A DNA stretch of 32,765 nt from Rhodoferax sp. (GCA_029865675.1 JARXAU010000079.1:1-32765), one strand, 5' to 3'. Shown: positions 13,424 to 22,283, counted from the first letter of the stretch. The notes: generated by a model from the letters alone, not told the origin. Numbers and translations: made by a program.

Positions 13424-15058
13424 ATGAACAACACCACCTCAAGCTCAAGCTCCAACGAAAGCGCCGCCGCAAACGACCCAGGCCCTCGCGCACCGGTCCG
13501 CCACCTCGTGCTGGTTCTGGGCGACCAGCTTGACATCAGCGCCACCGCCTTGGACGGCTTCGATGCGGCGCAAGACTGCATCTGGATGGCCGAGGTGGCG
13601 CAGGAGTCCGAGCACGTCTGGTCGGCCAAGCAGCGCACCACGGTGTTTTTGAGCGCCATGCGCCACTTCGCGCAGGAGCTGCGCGCCAAAGCCTGGCCGG
13701 TGCATTACGTGGCCCTGGACGCGCCCGACAACTGCGGCACCCTGGCGGGTGAACTGGACAAGGCCATTGCCACCCTCCAGCCCCAAACCCTGGTGCTGAC
13801 GGCGCCGGGCGACTGGCGCGTGCTGCAAGACTTGCGCGGCGCAGCGCTGGCGGCCAAAGTGCCTATGGATCTGCGCGACGACCTGCATTTTTTCAGCACC
13901 GTGCGCGACTTTGCCGCCCACGCCAAAGGCCGCAAACAGTTGCGCCTGGAATACTGGTACCGCGAATTGCGCCAAAAAACCGGCATCTTGATGGACGGCA
14001 AAGCCCCCGCAGGCGGGCAATGGAACTTTGACGCCGACAACCGCGCGTCCTTCGGCGCCAAAGGCCCCGGCGCCGTGCCGCCGCCCACCCGCTTTGCGCC
14101 CGACGCCACCACGCAAGAGGTCATCACTCTGGTCAACACCCGCTTTGCCAGCCACCCCGGCAGCGTGGCCGAATTTGGTTGGCCGGTCACGCGGGCACAG
14201 GCCTTGCTGGCGCTGGACGCCTTTATTCAAAAGCGCTTGCCTTACTTTGGCGAACACCAAGACGCCATGTGGGAGGGCGATGTGTGGCTCTACCACTCGC
14301 ACCTGGCCTGCGCCATGAACCTCAAGCTGCTGGGCGCGCGCGAAGTGGTGTCTGCGGCGGAAGCCGCCTACCGCGCGGGTGCCGCGCCCTTGCCCGCAGC
14401 AGAAGGCTTCATCCGCCAGATTTTGGGCTGGCGCGAATACGTGCGCGGCATTTACTGGACACAGATGCCCGACTATGTGGAGCGCAACGCCTTGGGTGCC
14501 ACGGCTGAACTGCCGGCCTTTTACTGGACCGGCGACACCGACATGGCCTGCCTGCGCGACGCAATTGGCCAAACCCTGCGCCACGGCTATGCGCACCACA
14601 TCCAGCGGCTGATGGTCACAGGCTTGTACGCCTTGCTGTTCGGTGTGCGACCGCAGGCGGTGCACCAGTGGTACTTGGCCGTGTACGTGGACGCGGTTGA
14701 ATGGGTAGAACTGCCCAACACCCTGGGCATGAGCCAGTTTGCCGATGGCGGCGTCATGGCCAGCAAGCCCTATGCGGCCAGCGGCAAATACATCCAGCGC
14801 ATGAGCAACCACTGCAAGGGCTGCCGCTATGACCCGGCGCTGTCGGTGGGCGAGGCGGCTTGCCCCTTCACCACCCTGTACTGGGACTTTTTGCTGCGCC
14901 ACGAAGCAGTGCTCACGGCCAACCCGCGCATGGGCATGCAACTCAAGAACCTGGCGCGGCTCTCGCCCGACCAGCGCAGCGCCATCGTGGACAAGGCCGC
15001 CCACCACCGCGCTACCACGGTGTTTATGGTGCCAGCGGCGGTGGGGGAGTCGAGATGA
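13424..15058 (+). CDS. iron-sulfur bacterial cryptochrome/photolyase (FeS-BCP, PhrB-type)
   Basis: 544 residues of the prokaryotic (6-4) photolyase/CryB group. The N-terminal lumazine-type antenna domain begins VRHLVLVLGDQL (about 24-36), and the FAD domain has GFIRQILGWREYVRGIYW and the HHIQRLMV helix. The [4Fe-4S] ligands fit the spacing of the characterised Agrobacterium PhrB exactly: C376, then C464, C467 and C480, i.e. gaps of 88, 3 and 13 residues (in PhrB C350, C438, C441, C454). It should repair (6-4) photoproducts with light. A Ser/Asn-rich N-terminal tail (MNNTTSSSSSNES) looks unstructured. The stop overlaps the next gene's ATG (ATGA). Confidence 0.93.
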   Translation: MNNTTSSSSSNESAAANDPGPRAPVRHLVLVLGDQLDISATALDGFDAAQDCIWMAEVAQESEHVWSAKQRTTVFLSAMRHFAQELRAKAWPVHYVALDAPDNCGTLAGELDKAIATLQPQTLVLTAPGDWRVLQDLRGAALAAKVPMDLRDDLHFFSTVRDFAAHAKGRKQLRLEYWYRELRQKTGILMDGKAPAGGQWNFDADNRASFGAKGPGAVPPPTRFAPDATTQEVITLVNTRFASHPGSVAEFGWPVTRAQALLALDAFIQKRLPYFGEHQDAMWEGDVWLYHSHLACAMNLKLLGAREVVSAAEAAYRAGAAPLPAAEGFIRQILGWREYVRGIYWTQMPDYVERNALGATAELPAFYWTGDTDMACLRDAIGQTLRHGYAHHIQRLMVTGLYALLFGVRPQAVHQWYLAVYVDAVEWVELPNTLGMSQFADGGVMASKPYAASGKYIQRMSNHCKGCRYDPALSVGEAACPFTTLYWDFLLRHEAVLTANPRMGMQLKNLARLSPDQRSAIVDKAAHHRATTVFMVPAAVGESR

Positions 15059-16257
15059 GCGCTATGTTCTTGCCGACCCTGGAGGCAGCACAAGCGCGCC
15101 TGGACGCGGTGAATCCGCAGGCTTACGCGCGCAGCCGCAATGCGATCGATGGCGCCGTTACGCGGCTCTCGCCCTATCTCACGCACGGCCTGCTGACGCT
15201 GCCCGAGGCCTACCAGGCAATCAATACCCGTACACCGCTAGAGCCCCAAGGCAAGCTGATGTTCGAGTTTGGCTGGCGCGAGTACCACCACCATGTCTGG
15301 GCGCACCTGGGCGAGCGCATCCACCGTGATTTGCATCCGGGCCTGCTCGACGCGTCAGCCTACGCCGCGGAGCTGCCTGAGGATGTGCGCCAGGCGGCGA
15401 CTGGCATCCCGGCCATTGACGAAGCGGTGCGCACCCTGTACGCCACGGGCTACCTGCACAACCACGCCCGCATGTGGTTGGCCAGCTACCTGGTGCACAT
15501 CCGCAAGGTGCATTGGCACGCGGGTGCACGCTGGATGATTGCGCACCTGCTGGACGGCGACCTGGCCAGCAACCACCTGAGCTGGCAGTGGGTTGCAGGC
15601 ACCGGCAGCACTAAGCCCTATTTGTTTAACGCCGACAACGTGGCCCGCTACGCGCCCGCGCACTGGCACAGTCCGGGCACGGTGATAGACACCAGCTACG
15701 AGGCGCTGGACGCAGTGGCGCGCAGCCCCAAGCGCCTGCTGCCGCGCGCGCCGTCTGGCCTCAACCCTTTTGCCGCCACCGAGGAACCCGCCGTGCTGGC
15801 CGCGCCGCCCGCATCTCTGGGCTTTACTTCGCCAAACGCCGACGCCGTTGCGGGCAAGGACGTCTGGCTGGTGCACGCCTGGTCTTTAGGCCAGCGCCCG
15901 GCAGGCGTGCCGCAAGACGCGGTGTGCATTGCCATCGCCATTGCCGAATTCCACCAAGCGAATCCCTGGAGCGCGCTGCGCTGGCACTTTGTCGGCCAGC
16001 GCATGGCACAAATGGCGTCCGCGCGCTGGTTTGCCGATAGCGGGGCAATTTGCACCGCATTGGCTGGCGCCCGCAGCTTGCATGTGGTGGGCGACTTGCA
16101 CCTGGGCAAGTTCCCCGCGCAGTTATCGGCTCTGCCGCACCACATCCACCCCAAGCCGCTGTTGTTTGAGCCGGTGGCTCGGCTGTGTGCCAGCTTTTCT
16201 GCGTGGTGGAAGCAAACCCGTATCGCACCCCGCCCGTCACAGAACGCCCCGCAGTAA
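15055..16257 (+). CDS. photolyase-like protein with FAD-binding domain first and alpha/beta domain last
   Basis: 400 residues. It begins directly in the photolyase FAD-binding domain (RLSPYLTHGLLTLPEAYQAI near residue 40; GWREYHHHVW; NHARMWLASYLVHIRKVHW; HLLDGDLASNH then SWQWVAGTG at about 164-185; KPYLFNADNVARYAP). It lacks the usual N-terminal antenna domain. Instead, from about 265 to 385 it has VWLVHAWSLGQRP, CIAIAIAEFH, PWSALRWHFVGQRMAQM and SLHVVGDLHLG, which resemble the strands and helices of an antenna alpha/beta domain placed C-terminally. The start ATG overlaps the FeS-BCP stop and is preceded by GGGGGAG. A translation start further upstream would overlap the FeS-BCP gene. Catalytic ability is unknown. 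Confidence 0.82.
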   Translation: MSAMFLPTLEAAQARLDAVNPQAYARSRNAIDGAVTRLSPYLTHGLLTLPEAYQAINTRTPLEPQGKLMFEFGWREYHHHVWAHLGERIHRDLHPGLLDASAYAAELPEDVRQAATGIPAIDEAVRTLYATGYLHNHARMWLASYLVHIRKVHWHAGARWMIAHLLDGDLASNHLSWQWVAGTGSTKPYLFNADNVARYAPAHWHSPGTVIDTSYEALDAVARSPKRLLPRAPSGLNPFAATEEPAVLAAPPASLGFTSPNADAVAGKDVWLVHAWSLGQRPAGVPQDAVCIAIAIAEFHQANPWSALRWHFVGQRMAQMASARWFADSGAICTALAGARSLHVVGDLHLGKFPAQLSALPHHIHPKPLLFEPVARLCASFSAWWKQTRIAPRPSQNAPQ

Positions 16258-16360
16258 ACCCGCCGCACACACCTTGGGCCGCGCTGCTGGCCAAGCGGCT
16301 ATGCGCAGGGTGAATGTTAGAGTTCGCTCTGTTTTTTCACCCAGCCTCTGGATACACACC

Positions 16361-16738
16361 ATGAACCGCTGCACCCCACAGGCGCCCCGCGCCACCTTTC
16401 CCCATCGTCCTGCTTTTGCCGTCTCGCTGGCGCTCGCACTGTGCGCCCTGTCTTTGGCAGCATCGGGCCAAAGCACCAATCCGCGCCCGTTTCCGCCCCA
16501 GGCCGAGCGCGGCCTCCTCATAGTCACCCAGCCGCCCGACCTGCTGCTCAACGGCAAGCCCGACCGCCTGTCACCGGGCGCGCGCATTTTCGGCGCCAAC
16601 AATATGCTGGTCCTGTCCGGCCAGCTGATCGGTCAAAAAACCGTGGTGAACTTTGTGCGCGAACCCAATGGGCAAGTACACCAAGTGTGGATATTGACCG
16701 AGGCCGAGGCCGCGCTGAAGCTGCCTACTTCCCCTTAA
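16361..16738 (+). CDS. small exported hypothetical protein
   Basis: 125 residues. The N-terminus has a basic stretch then a hydrophobic core (AVSLALALCALSLAASG), a probable signal peptide cleaved near ASG-Q. The mature part is a compact domain with RGLLIVTQPPDLLLNGKPDRLSPGARIFG and VNFVREPNGQVHQVWILTEAEAALK. It resembles small uncharacterised proteins of Burkholderiales. The chosen ATG at 16361 is the first with a signal peptide; the open frame upstream overlaps the photolyase-like gene. Preceded by 103 bases with no clear terminator. Confidence 0.75.
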   Translation: MNRCTPQAPRATFPHRPAFAVSLALALCALSLAASGQSTNPRPFPPQAERGLLIVTQPPDLLLNGKPDRLSPGARIFGANNMLVLSGQLIGQKTVVNFVREPNGQVHQVWILTEAEAALKLPTSP

Positions 16739-16810
16739 GTGGTGCCGACCCGGGGCCCGAAGCGGGCACCCTTAGGCCTAAGCCCCGCCCCCCATTTCTG
16801 AGAATTTCCC

Positions 16811-18151
16811 ATGTCCAAAAAAGTCTTTATCAAAACCTTTGGCTGCCAGATGAACGAGTACGACTCGGACAAGATGGCCGACGTGCTGCACGCCGCCCAG
16901 GGCTATGAGAAAACCGAGGTCGTGGAAGACGCGGACCTGATTTTGTTCAACACCTGCTCGGTGCGCGAAAAGGCGCAAGAGAAGGTGTTTTCCGATCTGG
17001 GCCGGGTCAAGCACCTGGCCAAACAAGGTGTGCAAATCGGCGTGGGCGGCTGCGTGGCCAGCCAGGAAGGCGCGGCCATCATTGCGCGCGCGCCCTATGT
17101 GGACGTGGTGTTCGGCCCGCAAACCCTGCACCGCCTGCCCGAGATGCTGAACCAGCGCCGCCTGCAAGGCCGCGCGCAGGTGGACATCAGCTTTCCCGAG
17201 ATCGAAAAATTTGACCACCTGCCCCCAGCCAAGGTGGAGGGCGCTTCGGCCTTTGTCAGCATCATGGAAGGCTGCTCCAAATACTGCAGCTACTGCGTGG
17301 TGCCCTACACGCGCGGCGAGGAAGTGAGCCGCCCGTTTGACGACGTGCTGGTGGAGGTAGCCGGTCTGGCCGACCAGGGCGTGAAAGAAATCACGCTCTT
17401 GGGCCAAAACGTCAACGCCTACCGCGCGCCCATGGTGGGCCCTGGGGCTGGCGGTGAGGTCGCAGACTTTGCCACGCTGCTCGAATACGTGAGCGACATC
17501 CCCGGCATTGAGCGCCTGCGCTACACCACCAGCCACCCCAATGAATTCACGCCCAGCTTGATTGCCGCCTACGACAAGCTGCCCAAGCTGGTCAGCCACC
17601 TGCATTTGCCGGTGCAGCACGGCAGCGACCGCATTTTGATGGCCATGAAGCGCGGCTACACCGCCATGGAATACAAGAGCACGGTGCGCAAACTGCGCGC
17701 CATTCGCCCCGACATGGCCATGAGCAGCGACTTCATCGTCGGCTTTCCCGGCGAGACAGAGGACGACTTTGGCAAGATGATGAAGCTGATTGACGACATT
17801 GGCTTTGACAACAGTTTTAGCTTCATCTTCAGCCCGCGCCCGGGCACGCCCGCAGCCAATTTGCACGACGACACGCCGCACGAAGTCAAGCTGCGCCGCC
17901 TGCAGCACCTGCAAGGCGTGATCAACGCCAACATCGCCCGCATCAGCGACAGCCGCTTGGGAACGGTGCAGCGCATTCTGGTGGAGGGCGCGTCCAAGCG
18001 CGACGCCACCGAGCTGATGGGCCGCACCGAGTGCAACCGCGTGGTCAACTTTGCCGGTCAACCCCGGCTGGTCGGGCAGTTGGTGGACGTGAAAATCACC
18101 GAAACCCGCACCTACTCGCTGCGCGGCGAAGTGCTCACCTCCGAAGCCTGA
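16811..18151 (+). CDS. miaB: tRNA-2-methylthio-N6-dimethylallyladenosine synthase MiaB
   Basis: 446 residues. Radical-SAM enzyme that adds the 2-methylthio group to i6A37 of tRNAs reading codons that start with U. The N-terminal MTTase domain has cysteines C12 ([10 protein letters not shown]), C49 (NTCSVREKA) and C81 (GCVASQEG) for the auxiliary cluster. The radical-SAM CxxxCxxC is C155, C159, C162 (GCSKYCSYC). A C-terminal TRAM domain is present ([21 protein letters not shown]). Length is typical. A GC-rich inverted repeat (GGTGCC at 16741-16746 with GGCACC at 16765-16770) lies just upstream with no T run. Confidence 0.97.
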   Translation: MSKKVFIKTFGCQMNEYDSDKMADVLHAAQGYEKTEVVEDADLILFNTCSVREKAQEKVFSDLGRVKHLAKQGVQIGVGGCVASQEGAAIIARAPYVDVVFGPQTLHRLPEMLNQRRLQGRAQVDISFPEIEKFDHLPPAKVEGASAFVSIMEGCSKYCSYCVVPYTRGEEVSRPFDDVLVEVAGLADQGVKEITLLGQNVNAYRAPMVGPGAGGEVADFATLLEYVSDIPGIERLRYTTSHPNEFTPSLIAAYDKLPKLVSHLHLPVQHGSDRILMAMKRGYTAMEYKSTVRKLRAIRPDMAMSSDFIVGFPGETEDDFGKMMKLIDDIGFDNSFSFIFSPRPGTPAANLHDDTPHEVKLRRLQHLQGVINANIARISDSRLGTVQRILVEGASKRDATELMGRTECNRVVNFAGQPRLVGQLVDVKITETRTYSLRGEVLTSEA

Positions 18152-18161
18152 GGCGCTGACC

Positions 18162-18704
18162 ATGCACATCAAACACCTCTTTTTCGCCCTGGCACTGGCT
18201 TGGACGGCTGGCGCAGCCCCGGCCGCCGAACCACTGGCCACCGTGCCCGCACTCGACGTGCCGCGCTACATGGGCACCTGGTACGAAATTGCCAAATTTC
18301 CCAACTGGTTTCAGCGCAAATGCGTGAGCAACACCCGCGCAAACTATGTGCTGCAGGCGGACGGCAAGGTGCAAGTCACCAACCGTTGCAAGCGTGAGTC
18401 GGGCGAAGTCGACGAGGCCATTGGCGCAGCGCGCCAGATCGGACCCGCCCACTCGCCCAAGCTGCAAGTGCGCTTCGCCCCGGCGTGGTTGTCGCTGATA
18501 CCGGCAGTGTGGGGCGACTACTGGGTGGTGGAGCTGGACGACAACTACCAATGGGTGGCGGTGAGCGAGCCGGGGCGCGCGTACCTGTGGATTTTGTCGC
18601 GCAGCCCGCGCATGGAAGCGGCCACCTACACCGATGTGTTGGCGCGCCTCACCCGCAAAGGGCTGGACGTGCAAAAGCTCGAAACCACCCGCCAAGACGA
18701 TTAA
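18162..18704 (+). CDS. lipocalin family protein (Blc-like)
   Basis: 180 residues. A signal peptide ends AAPAAEP, followed by the lipocalin signature MGTWYEIAKFPNWFQRKC, then beta strands (NYVLQADGKVQVTNRC, KLQVRFAPAWLSLIP, GDYWVVELDDNYQWVAVSEPGRAYLWILSR) and the C-terminal helix. Bacterial lipocalins bind fatty acids or lysophospholipids in the envelope. Escherichia coli Blc is a lipoprotein, but no lipobox Cys follows the signal peptide here, so this form should be a soluble periplasmic protein. Starts 10 bases after miaB; co-transcription is likely. Confidence 0.92.
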   Translation: MHIKHLFFALALAWTAGAAPAAEPLATVPALDVPRYMGTWYEIAKFPNWFQRKCVSNTRANYVLQADGKVQVTNRCKRESGEVDEAIGAARQIGPAHSPKLQVRFAPAWLSLIPAVWGDYWVVELDDNYQWVAVSEPGRAYLWILSRSPRMEAATYTDVLARLTRKGLDVQKLETTRQDD

Positions 18705-18760
18705 CTGCCATGGTTCACAATCCGGGCTTTCTCGTTTTTTCTGACACCACGCACTGACCC

Positions 18761-19021
18761 ATGACCGAAGCACTCCCTGCCCCCGCCTTGCCCGACCACC
18801 TGAGCGTGGACCCGCGCAGCCCCCACCACGTGGCCGCCGTGTTCGAACACGAAATTGGCATCCGCCTGAACGACAAGGAGCGCTTTGACGTGGAGGAATA
18901 CTGCATCAGCGAAGGCTGGGTCAAAGTGCCGGCCGGCAAGACCAAAGACCGCCATGGCCGCCCGCTGCTGATCAAAATCAAGGGCCGGGTCGAGGTTTTC
19001 TACCGCAGCCCGGCGGCGTAA
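18761..19021 (+). CDS. DUF3297 family protein
   Basis: 86 residues matching the DUF3297 family: PDHLSVDPRSPHHVAAVFEHEIGIRL, then VEEYCISEGWVKVPAGKT and IKIKGRVEVFY. The function is unknown. Ends 20 bases from the convergent ffh gene, with no visible terminator between them. Confidence 0.88.
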   Translation: MTEALPAPALPDHLSVDPRSPHHVAAVFEHEIGIRLNDKERFDVEEYCISEGWVKVPAGKTKDRHGRPLLIKIKGRVEVFYRSPAA

Positions 19022-19041
19022 ATACGGCTCGGGGTGGCTGA

Positions 19042-20406
19042 CTAAAACGGCATCTTGGGCATGCCCTTCATGCCGCCCATGCGCTTCATCATTTTCATCA
19101 TCCCGCCGCCGCTCATTTTCTTCATCATGTCCTGCATTTGCTCAAATTCCTTGAGCATGCGGTTCACTTCCTGCACCTGCACCCCGGCGCCCGCGGCAAT
19201 GCGGCGCTTGCGGGTGGCTTTGATCAGGTCGGGCTTGCGCCGCTCCAGCGGCGTCATGCTGTGGATGATGCCTTCCTTGCGCTTGATGTCTTTCTCAGCT
19301 TTGTTCATGTCCACTTGACCGGCCTTGGCCGCCATCGCAGCGGGCAGCTTGTCCATCAGGCTGGACAAACCGCCCATTTGCTTCATTTGTTGGATTTGGC
19401 TTAAAAAATCGTTCAGGTCAAAGGCCGCGCCGCTTTTGACCTTGGCGGCGAGTTTTTGCGCCGCCTCCACGTTCACCCCGGCCGTGACCTGCTCCACCAG
19501 CGCCACGATGTCGCCCATGCCCAAAATCCGCCCGGCGTGGCGCTGGGCATCAAACACTTCCAAGCCATCAAGCTTCTCGCTGGTGCCCGCAAACTTGATG
19601 GGCGCGCCGGTCACCTGGCGCACCGACAGCGCCGCGCCGCCGCGCGAGTCGCCATCGGTCTTGGTGAGGATGATGCCGGTCAGCGGCAGTGCCTCTTTGA
19701 AGGCGCGCGCAGTGTTGATCGCGTCCTGGCCCTGCATCGCGTCCACCACAAACAGCGTTTCCACTGGTTTGAGCGCCGTGTGCAGGGCCTTGATCTCGGC
19801 CATGAGCGCCTCGTCAATCGCCAAGCGGCCGGCGGTGTCGACCAGCAGCACGTCAAAAAAGTGCTTTTTGGCGTAATCCAGGGCGGCCAAGCCAATGTCC
19901 ACCGGCTTTTGGTCGGGTGCGCTGGGAAACCATTGGGCCCCGGCCTGCGCCGTCACGGTTTTGAGCTGCTCAATGGCCGCCGGGCGGTAAACGTCGCCTG
20001 AGACAGTGAGCACCTTCTTCTTGCGCTTCTCTATCAGGTGCTTGGCCAGTTTGGCGGTGGTGGTGGTTTTGCCCGCGCCCTGCAAGCCAGCCATCAAAAT
20101 CACCGCCGGGGGCTGGACGGCAAGATTGATGTCACTCACCCCTTCACCCATGGTGGCAGCGAGTTCTTGGTTCACGATGCTCACCAGCACCTGGCCCGGC
20201 TGCAAAGAGCCCAGCACTTCTTGGCCCAGCGCTTTTTCCTTGACCCTGGCAATAAAGTCGCGCACCACGGGCAGCGCCACATCCGCCTCCAAGAGCGCCA
20301 TGCGCACCTCGCGCAGCATCTCGGCCACGTTGTCCTCAGTAATGCGCGATTGGCCGCGCAGGGTTTTCACCAGTCGGGAGAGTTTGTCGGTCAGGGCGGA
20401 GGCCAT
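19042..20406 (-). CDS. ffh: signal recognition particle protein Ffh
   Basis: 454 residues. Ffh binds 4.5S RNA and signal sequences and delivers ribosomes to FtsY. The N-domain begins MASALTDKLSRLVKTLRGQ. The GTPase domain shows GLQGAGKTTTTAKLA (P-loop), DTAGR and TKTDGDSRGG. The C-terminal M domain ends with a methionine-rich tail (GGGMMKMMKRMGGM). The ATG at 20406 is preferred over an upstream in-frame start at 20430 because the family starts there. Divergent from the YpjD-like gene, an arrangement common in proteobacteria. Confidence 0.97.
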   Translation of the reverse strand: MASALTDKLSRLVKTLRGQSRITEDNVAEMLREVRMALLEADVALPVVRDFIARVKEKALGQEVLGSLQPGQVLVSIVNQELAATMGEGVSDINLAVQPPAVILMAGLQGAGKTTTTAKLAKHLIEKRKKKVLTVSGDVYRPAAIEQLKTVTAQAGAQWFPSAPDQKPVDIGLAALDYAKKHFFDVLLVDTAGRLAIDEALMAEIKALHTALKPVETLFVVDAMQGQDAINTARAFKEALPLTGIILTKTDGDSRGGAALSVRQVTGAPIKFAGTSEKLDGLEVFDAQRHAGRILGMGDIVALVEQVTAGVNVEAAQKLAAKVKSGAAFDLNDFLSQIQQMKQMGGLSSLMDKLPAAMAAKAGQVDMNKAEKDIKRKEGIIHSMTPLERRKPDLIKATRKRRIAAGAGVQVQEVNRMLKEFEQMQDMMKKMSGGGMMKMMKRMGGMKGMPKMPF

Positions 20407-20508
20407 AGGAATCCAGTCGGGAAGAATCAAGAAAAAGAAGGGCGGGGTGCTAATGCCGCAGGGGCTTACCTGGCAAAACTTCAGCAGACAAAAGGCTAAA
20501 CTGTTGTC

Positions 20509-21312
20509 ATGATTTTAGTCAGCGAGTCCTCTGTGAGCATAGGTTTGACGGCCGTGACCGCCTTTGCCTATGTCTGGGCGGCTGTCCGGGTCTCTGCGCA
20601 GAGTCCGTGGGTCACTCGGTTTTGGGTGGGGTTGGCTTGGTTGGCCCATGTCTGCTTGCTGACTTTGAGCTTTTTAGAAACCCCGGCGCGCTTTGGCTTC
20701 GCCCCCGCGCTTTCTGTTACGGCGTGGTTGATTGCCACCAGCTACGCGGTAGAGCGCCAGTTGTACCCTCAACTCCCGTCGCGCTGGGCACTGAGCGGCT
20801 TGGGTGCGCTGTCCGTTGTTTTGGCGCTGCTCTTTCCCGGTACTGCGCTGCCGAGTTCGGCTTCGGTCTGGATGCCGGTGCATCTGGCGATGGGCGTTTC
20901 GTGTTACGGCTTGTTTGGGGTGGCGGTGGTGCACGCCTGGTTTATGACGCGGGCCGAAGCCCGCATGCGCCGAGGCGTAGACACCCAAAGCGGTCTTCCG
21001 CTGCTCACATTGGAACGATTGACCTACCGCTTTGTCACTGCGGGGTTTGTGCTGCTCACGGCCACTTTGTTGGTCGGTTATGGCTTCGGTGATGTGGTGT
21101 ACGGGCACGAAAAAGCCTGGCGCTGGGACCATAAAACCACTTTTTCAGTTCTGTCCTGGCTCACCTTTGCCGTGCTTTTGGTGGGGCGATCCTATTTTGG
21201 CTGGCGTGGCAAGCGCGCGGTGGTGGTGCTCTATACCGGGTCGGCATTTTTGTTTTTCGCCTATGTGGGCTCGCGTTTTGTGTTGGAAGTAGTGTTGGGG
21301 CGCGTGGCTTGA
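20509..21312 (+). CDS. YpjD/CcsA-type cytochrome c biogenesis membrane protein
   Basis: 267 residues with about eight transmembrane segments and no signal peptide. Conserved features are AVERQLYP, MPVHLAMGVSCYGLFGVAVVHA, LERLTYRFVTAGFVLLT, and a C-terminal GHEKAWRWDHKTTFSVLSW, GWRGKRA and AYVGSRFVLE. This is the CcsA/YpjD family (heme-handling membrane proteins; YpjD itself has also been linked to metal efflux). It is divergent from ffh with about 100 bases between starts. Overlaps the next gene by 4 bases. Confidence 0.9.
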   Translation: MILVSESSVSIGLTAVTAFAYVWAAVRVSAQSPWVTRFWVGLAWLAHVCLLTLSFLETPARFGFAPALSVTAWLIATSYAVERQLYPQLPSRWALSGLGALSVVLALLFPGTALPSSASVWMPVHLAMGVSCYGLFGVAVVHAWFMTRAEARMRRGVDTQSGLPLLTLERLTYRFVTAGFVLLTATLLVGYGFGDVVYGHEKAWRWDHKTTFSVLSWLTFAVLLVGRSYFGWRGKRAVVVLYTGSAFLFFAYVGSRFVLEVVLGRVA

Positions 21313-21536
21313 AATACCTGCTTCTGCTTTTGGTCGCCCTGCTCATCGTCTGGCAATGGCGCACCTACCGGGACAGAAAAGCGCGCCAGCAGCCCCCACC
21401 GCGCGGCAGCGCTAAGCAACCCCTTGAGATGGTGTCCTGCAGTCAATGCGGTATGCATATCGCCGCGTCTGACGCAGTCGTGGGACGCCTGGGTAGCTAC
21501 TGCAGTGCGGCCCATCTCCAGCGCCACGAGGCCTAA
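21309..21536 (+). CDS. PP0621-family small membrane protein
   Basis: 75 residues. One N-terminal transmembrane segment (KYLLLLLVALLIVWQW) is followed by a basic linker and a zinc-ribbon-like C-terminus (MVSCSQCGMHIAASDAVVG, then YCSAAHLQRHE). This matches the PP0621 family of unknown function, usually near ampD. The start is TTG in TTGA, overlapping the stop of the upstream gene, which fits translational coupling. Confidence 0.85.
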   Translation: MKYLLLLLVALLIVWQWRTYRDRKARQQPPPRGSAKQPLEMVSCSQCGMHIAASDAVVGRLGSYCSAAHLQRHEA

Positions 21537-21560
21537 TGGGGACAACACAAGGGTCGCTCG

Positions 21561-22142
21561 ATGAGCGTTGACTTACCTGACACGCTGTGGCGCAGCGGTT
21601 GGTACCTGCCAGCGCACCAACAATCGTCCCCCAATTTCGGCCCGCGCCCGGCGCAGGCCTGTATCGACCTGCTGGTAGTGCATTCGATCAGCCTGCCGCC
21701 AGGCATGTACGGCGGTCCCGAGGTCGCACAACTGTTTGGTAACTGCCTGAATTGGGACGCGCATTCGTATTTCCGGTCCATTCGCGGTTTGCGGGTCTCG
21801 GCGCACTTCTTTATCCGCCGTGACGGCAGCCTCTGGCAATTTGTGAGCTGCGATGAGCGGGCCTGGCATGCCGGCGCATCAAGCTACCGGGGCCGAGGCG
21901 ACTGCAACGATGACTCCATCGGTGTTGAATTGGAGGGGCTTGAAGGCGACGTGTTTGAGCCGCAGCAGTACCAAGCCTTGGCGCAGCTGATTGCTGCGAT
22001 AGCGCGCCAGTACCCCCTGCGCTATTTGGCCGGTCACGAGCACATTGCGCCGGGTCGCAAGAACGACCCCGGCCCGGGATTTCGCTGGGCGGAATTGCGC
22101 CCCCTCGCCGCGACCTTGGGTCTTGGTCTGCCAGACGCCTAA
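21561..22142 (+). CDS. ampD: 1,6-anhydro-N-acetylmuramyl-L-alanine amidase AmpD
   Basis: 193 residues, cytoplasmic. It cuts the amide between anhydro-MurNAc and L-Ala during peptidoglycan recycling, and its loss derepresses AmpC in species with AmpR. Zinc ligands align with Citrobacter AmpD: H41 (VVHSISLPPG), H159 and D169 in GHEHIAPGRKNDPGPGF (10 apart, as H154/D164). FGPRP and AHFFIRRDGSLWQFV are also typical. Starts 24 bases after the PP0621-like gene; downstream is 293 bases of intergenic DNA with the nrdA control region. Confidence 0.95.
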   Translation: MSVDLPDTLWRSGWYLPAHQQSSPNFGPRPAQACIDLLVVHSISLPPGMYGGPEVAQLFGNCLNWDAHSYFRSIRGLRVSAHFFIRRDGSLWQFVSCDERAWHAGASSYRGRGDCNDDSIGVELEGLEGDVFEPQQYQALAQLIAAIARQYPLRYLAGHEHIAPGRKNDPGPGFRWAELRPLAATLGLGLPDA

Positions 22143-22200
22143 AGCGTCCGTTTTGGCTCGACGCCACCCGTTTGGGAGAGCGCGGGTACTTTCATCGAAC

Positions 22201-22221
22201 GCGAAAAGAGTCGCATTTTTT
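22201..22221 (+). terminator. weak terminator candidate after ampD
   Basis: GCGA (22201-22204) pairs with TCGC (22211-22214), followed by A and six T. The stem is only 4 bp, so this is a low-confidence call. Confidence 0.3.
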
Positions 22222-22283
22222 GTGTTTTAAATCAATTTTTTGAATGTGGCTTACGGCGCTTGTAGTCCCCGTGGCAGCCGCTC

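Noticed and set aside
16741-16770. GC-rich inverted repeat before miaB as a terminator
   Set aside because: GGTGCC/GGCACC arms are present but no T run follows, so a terminator call is not supported.
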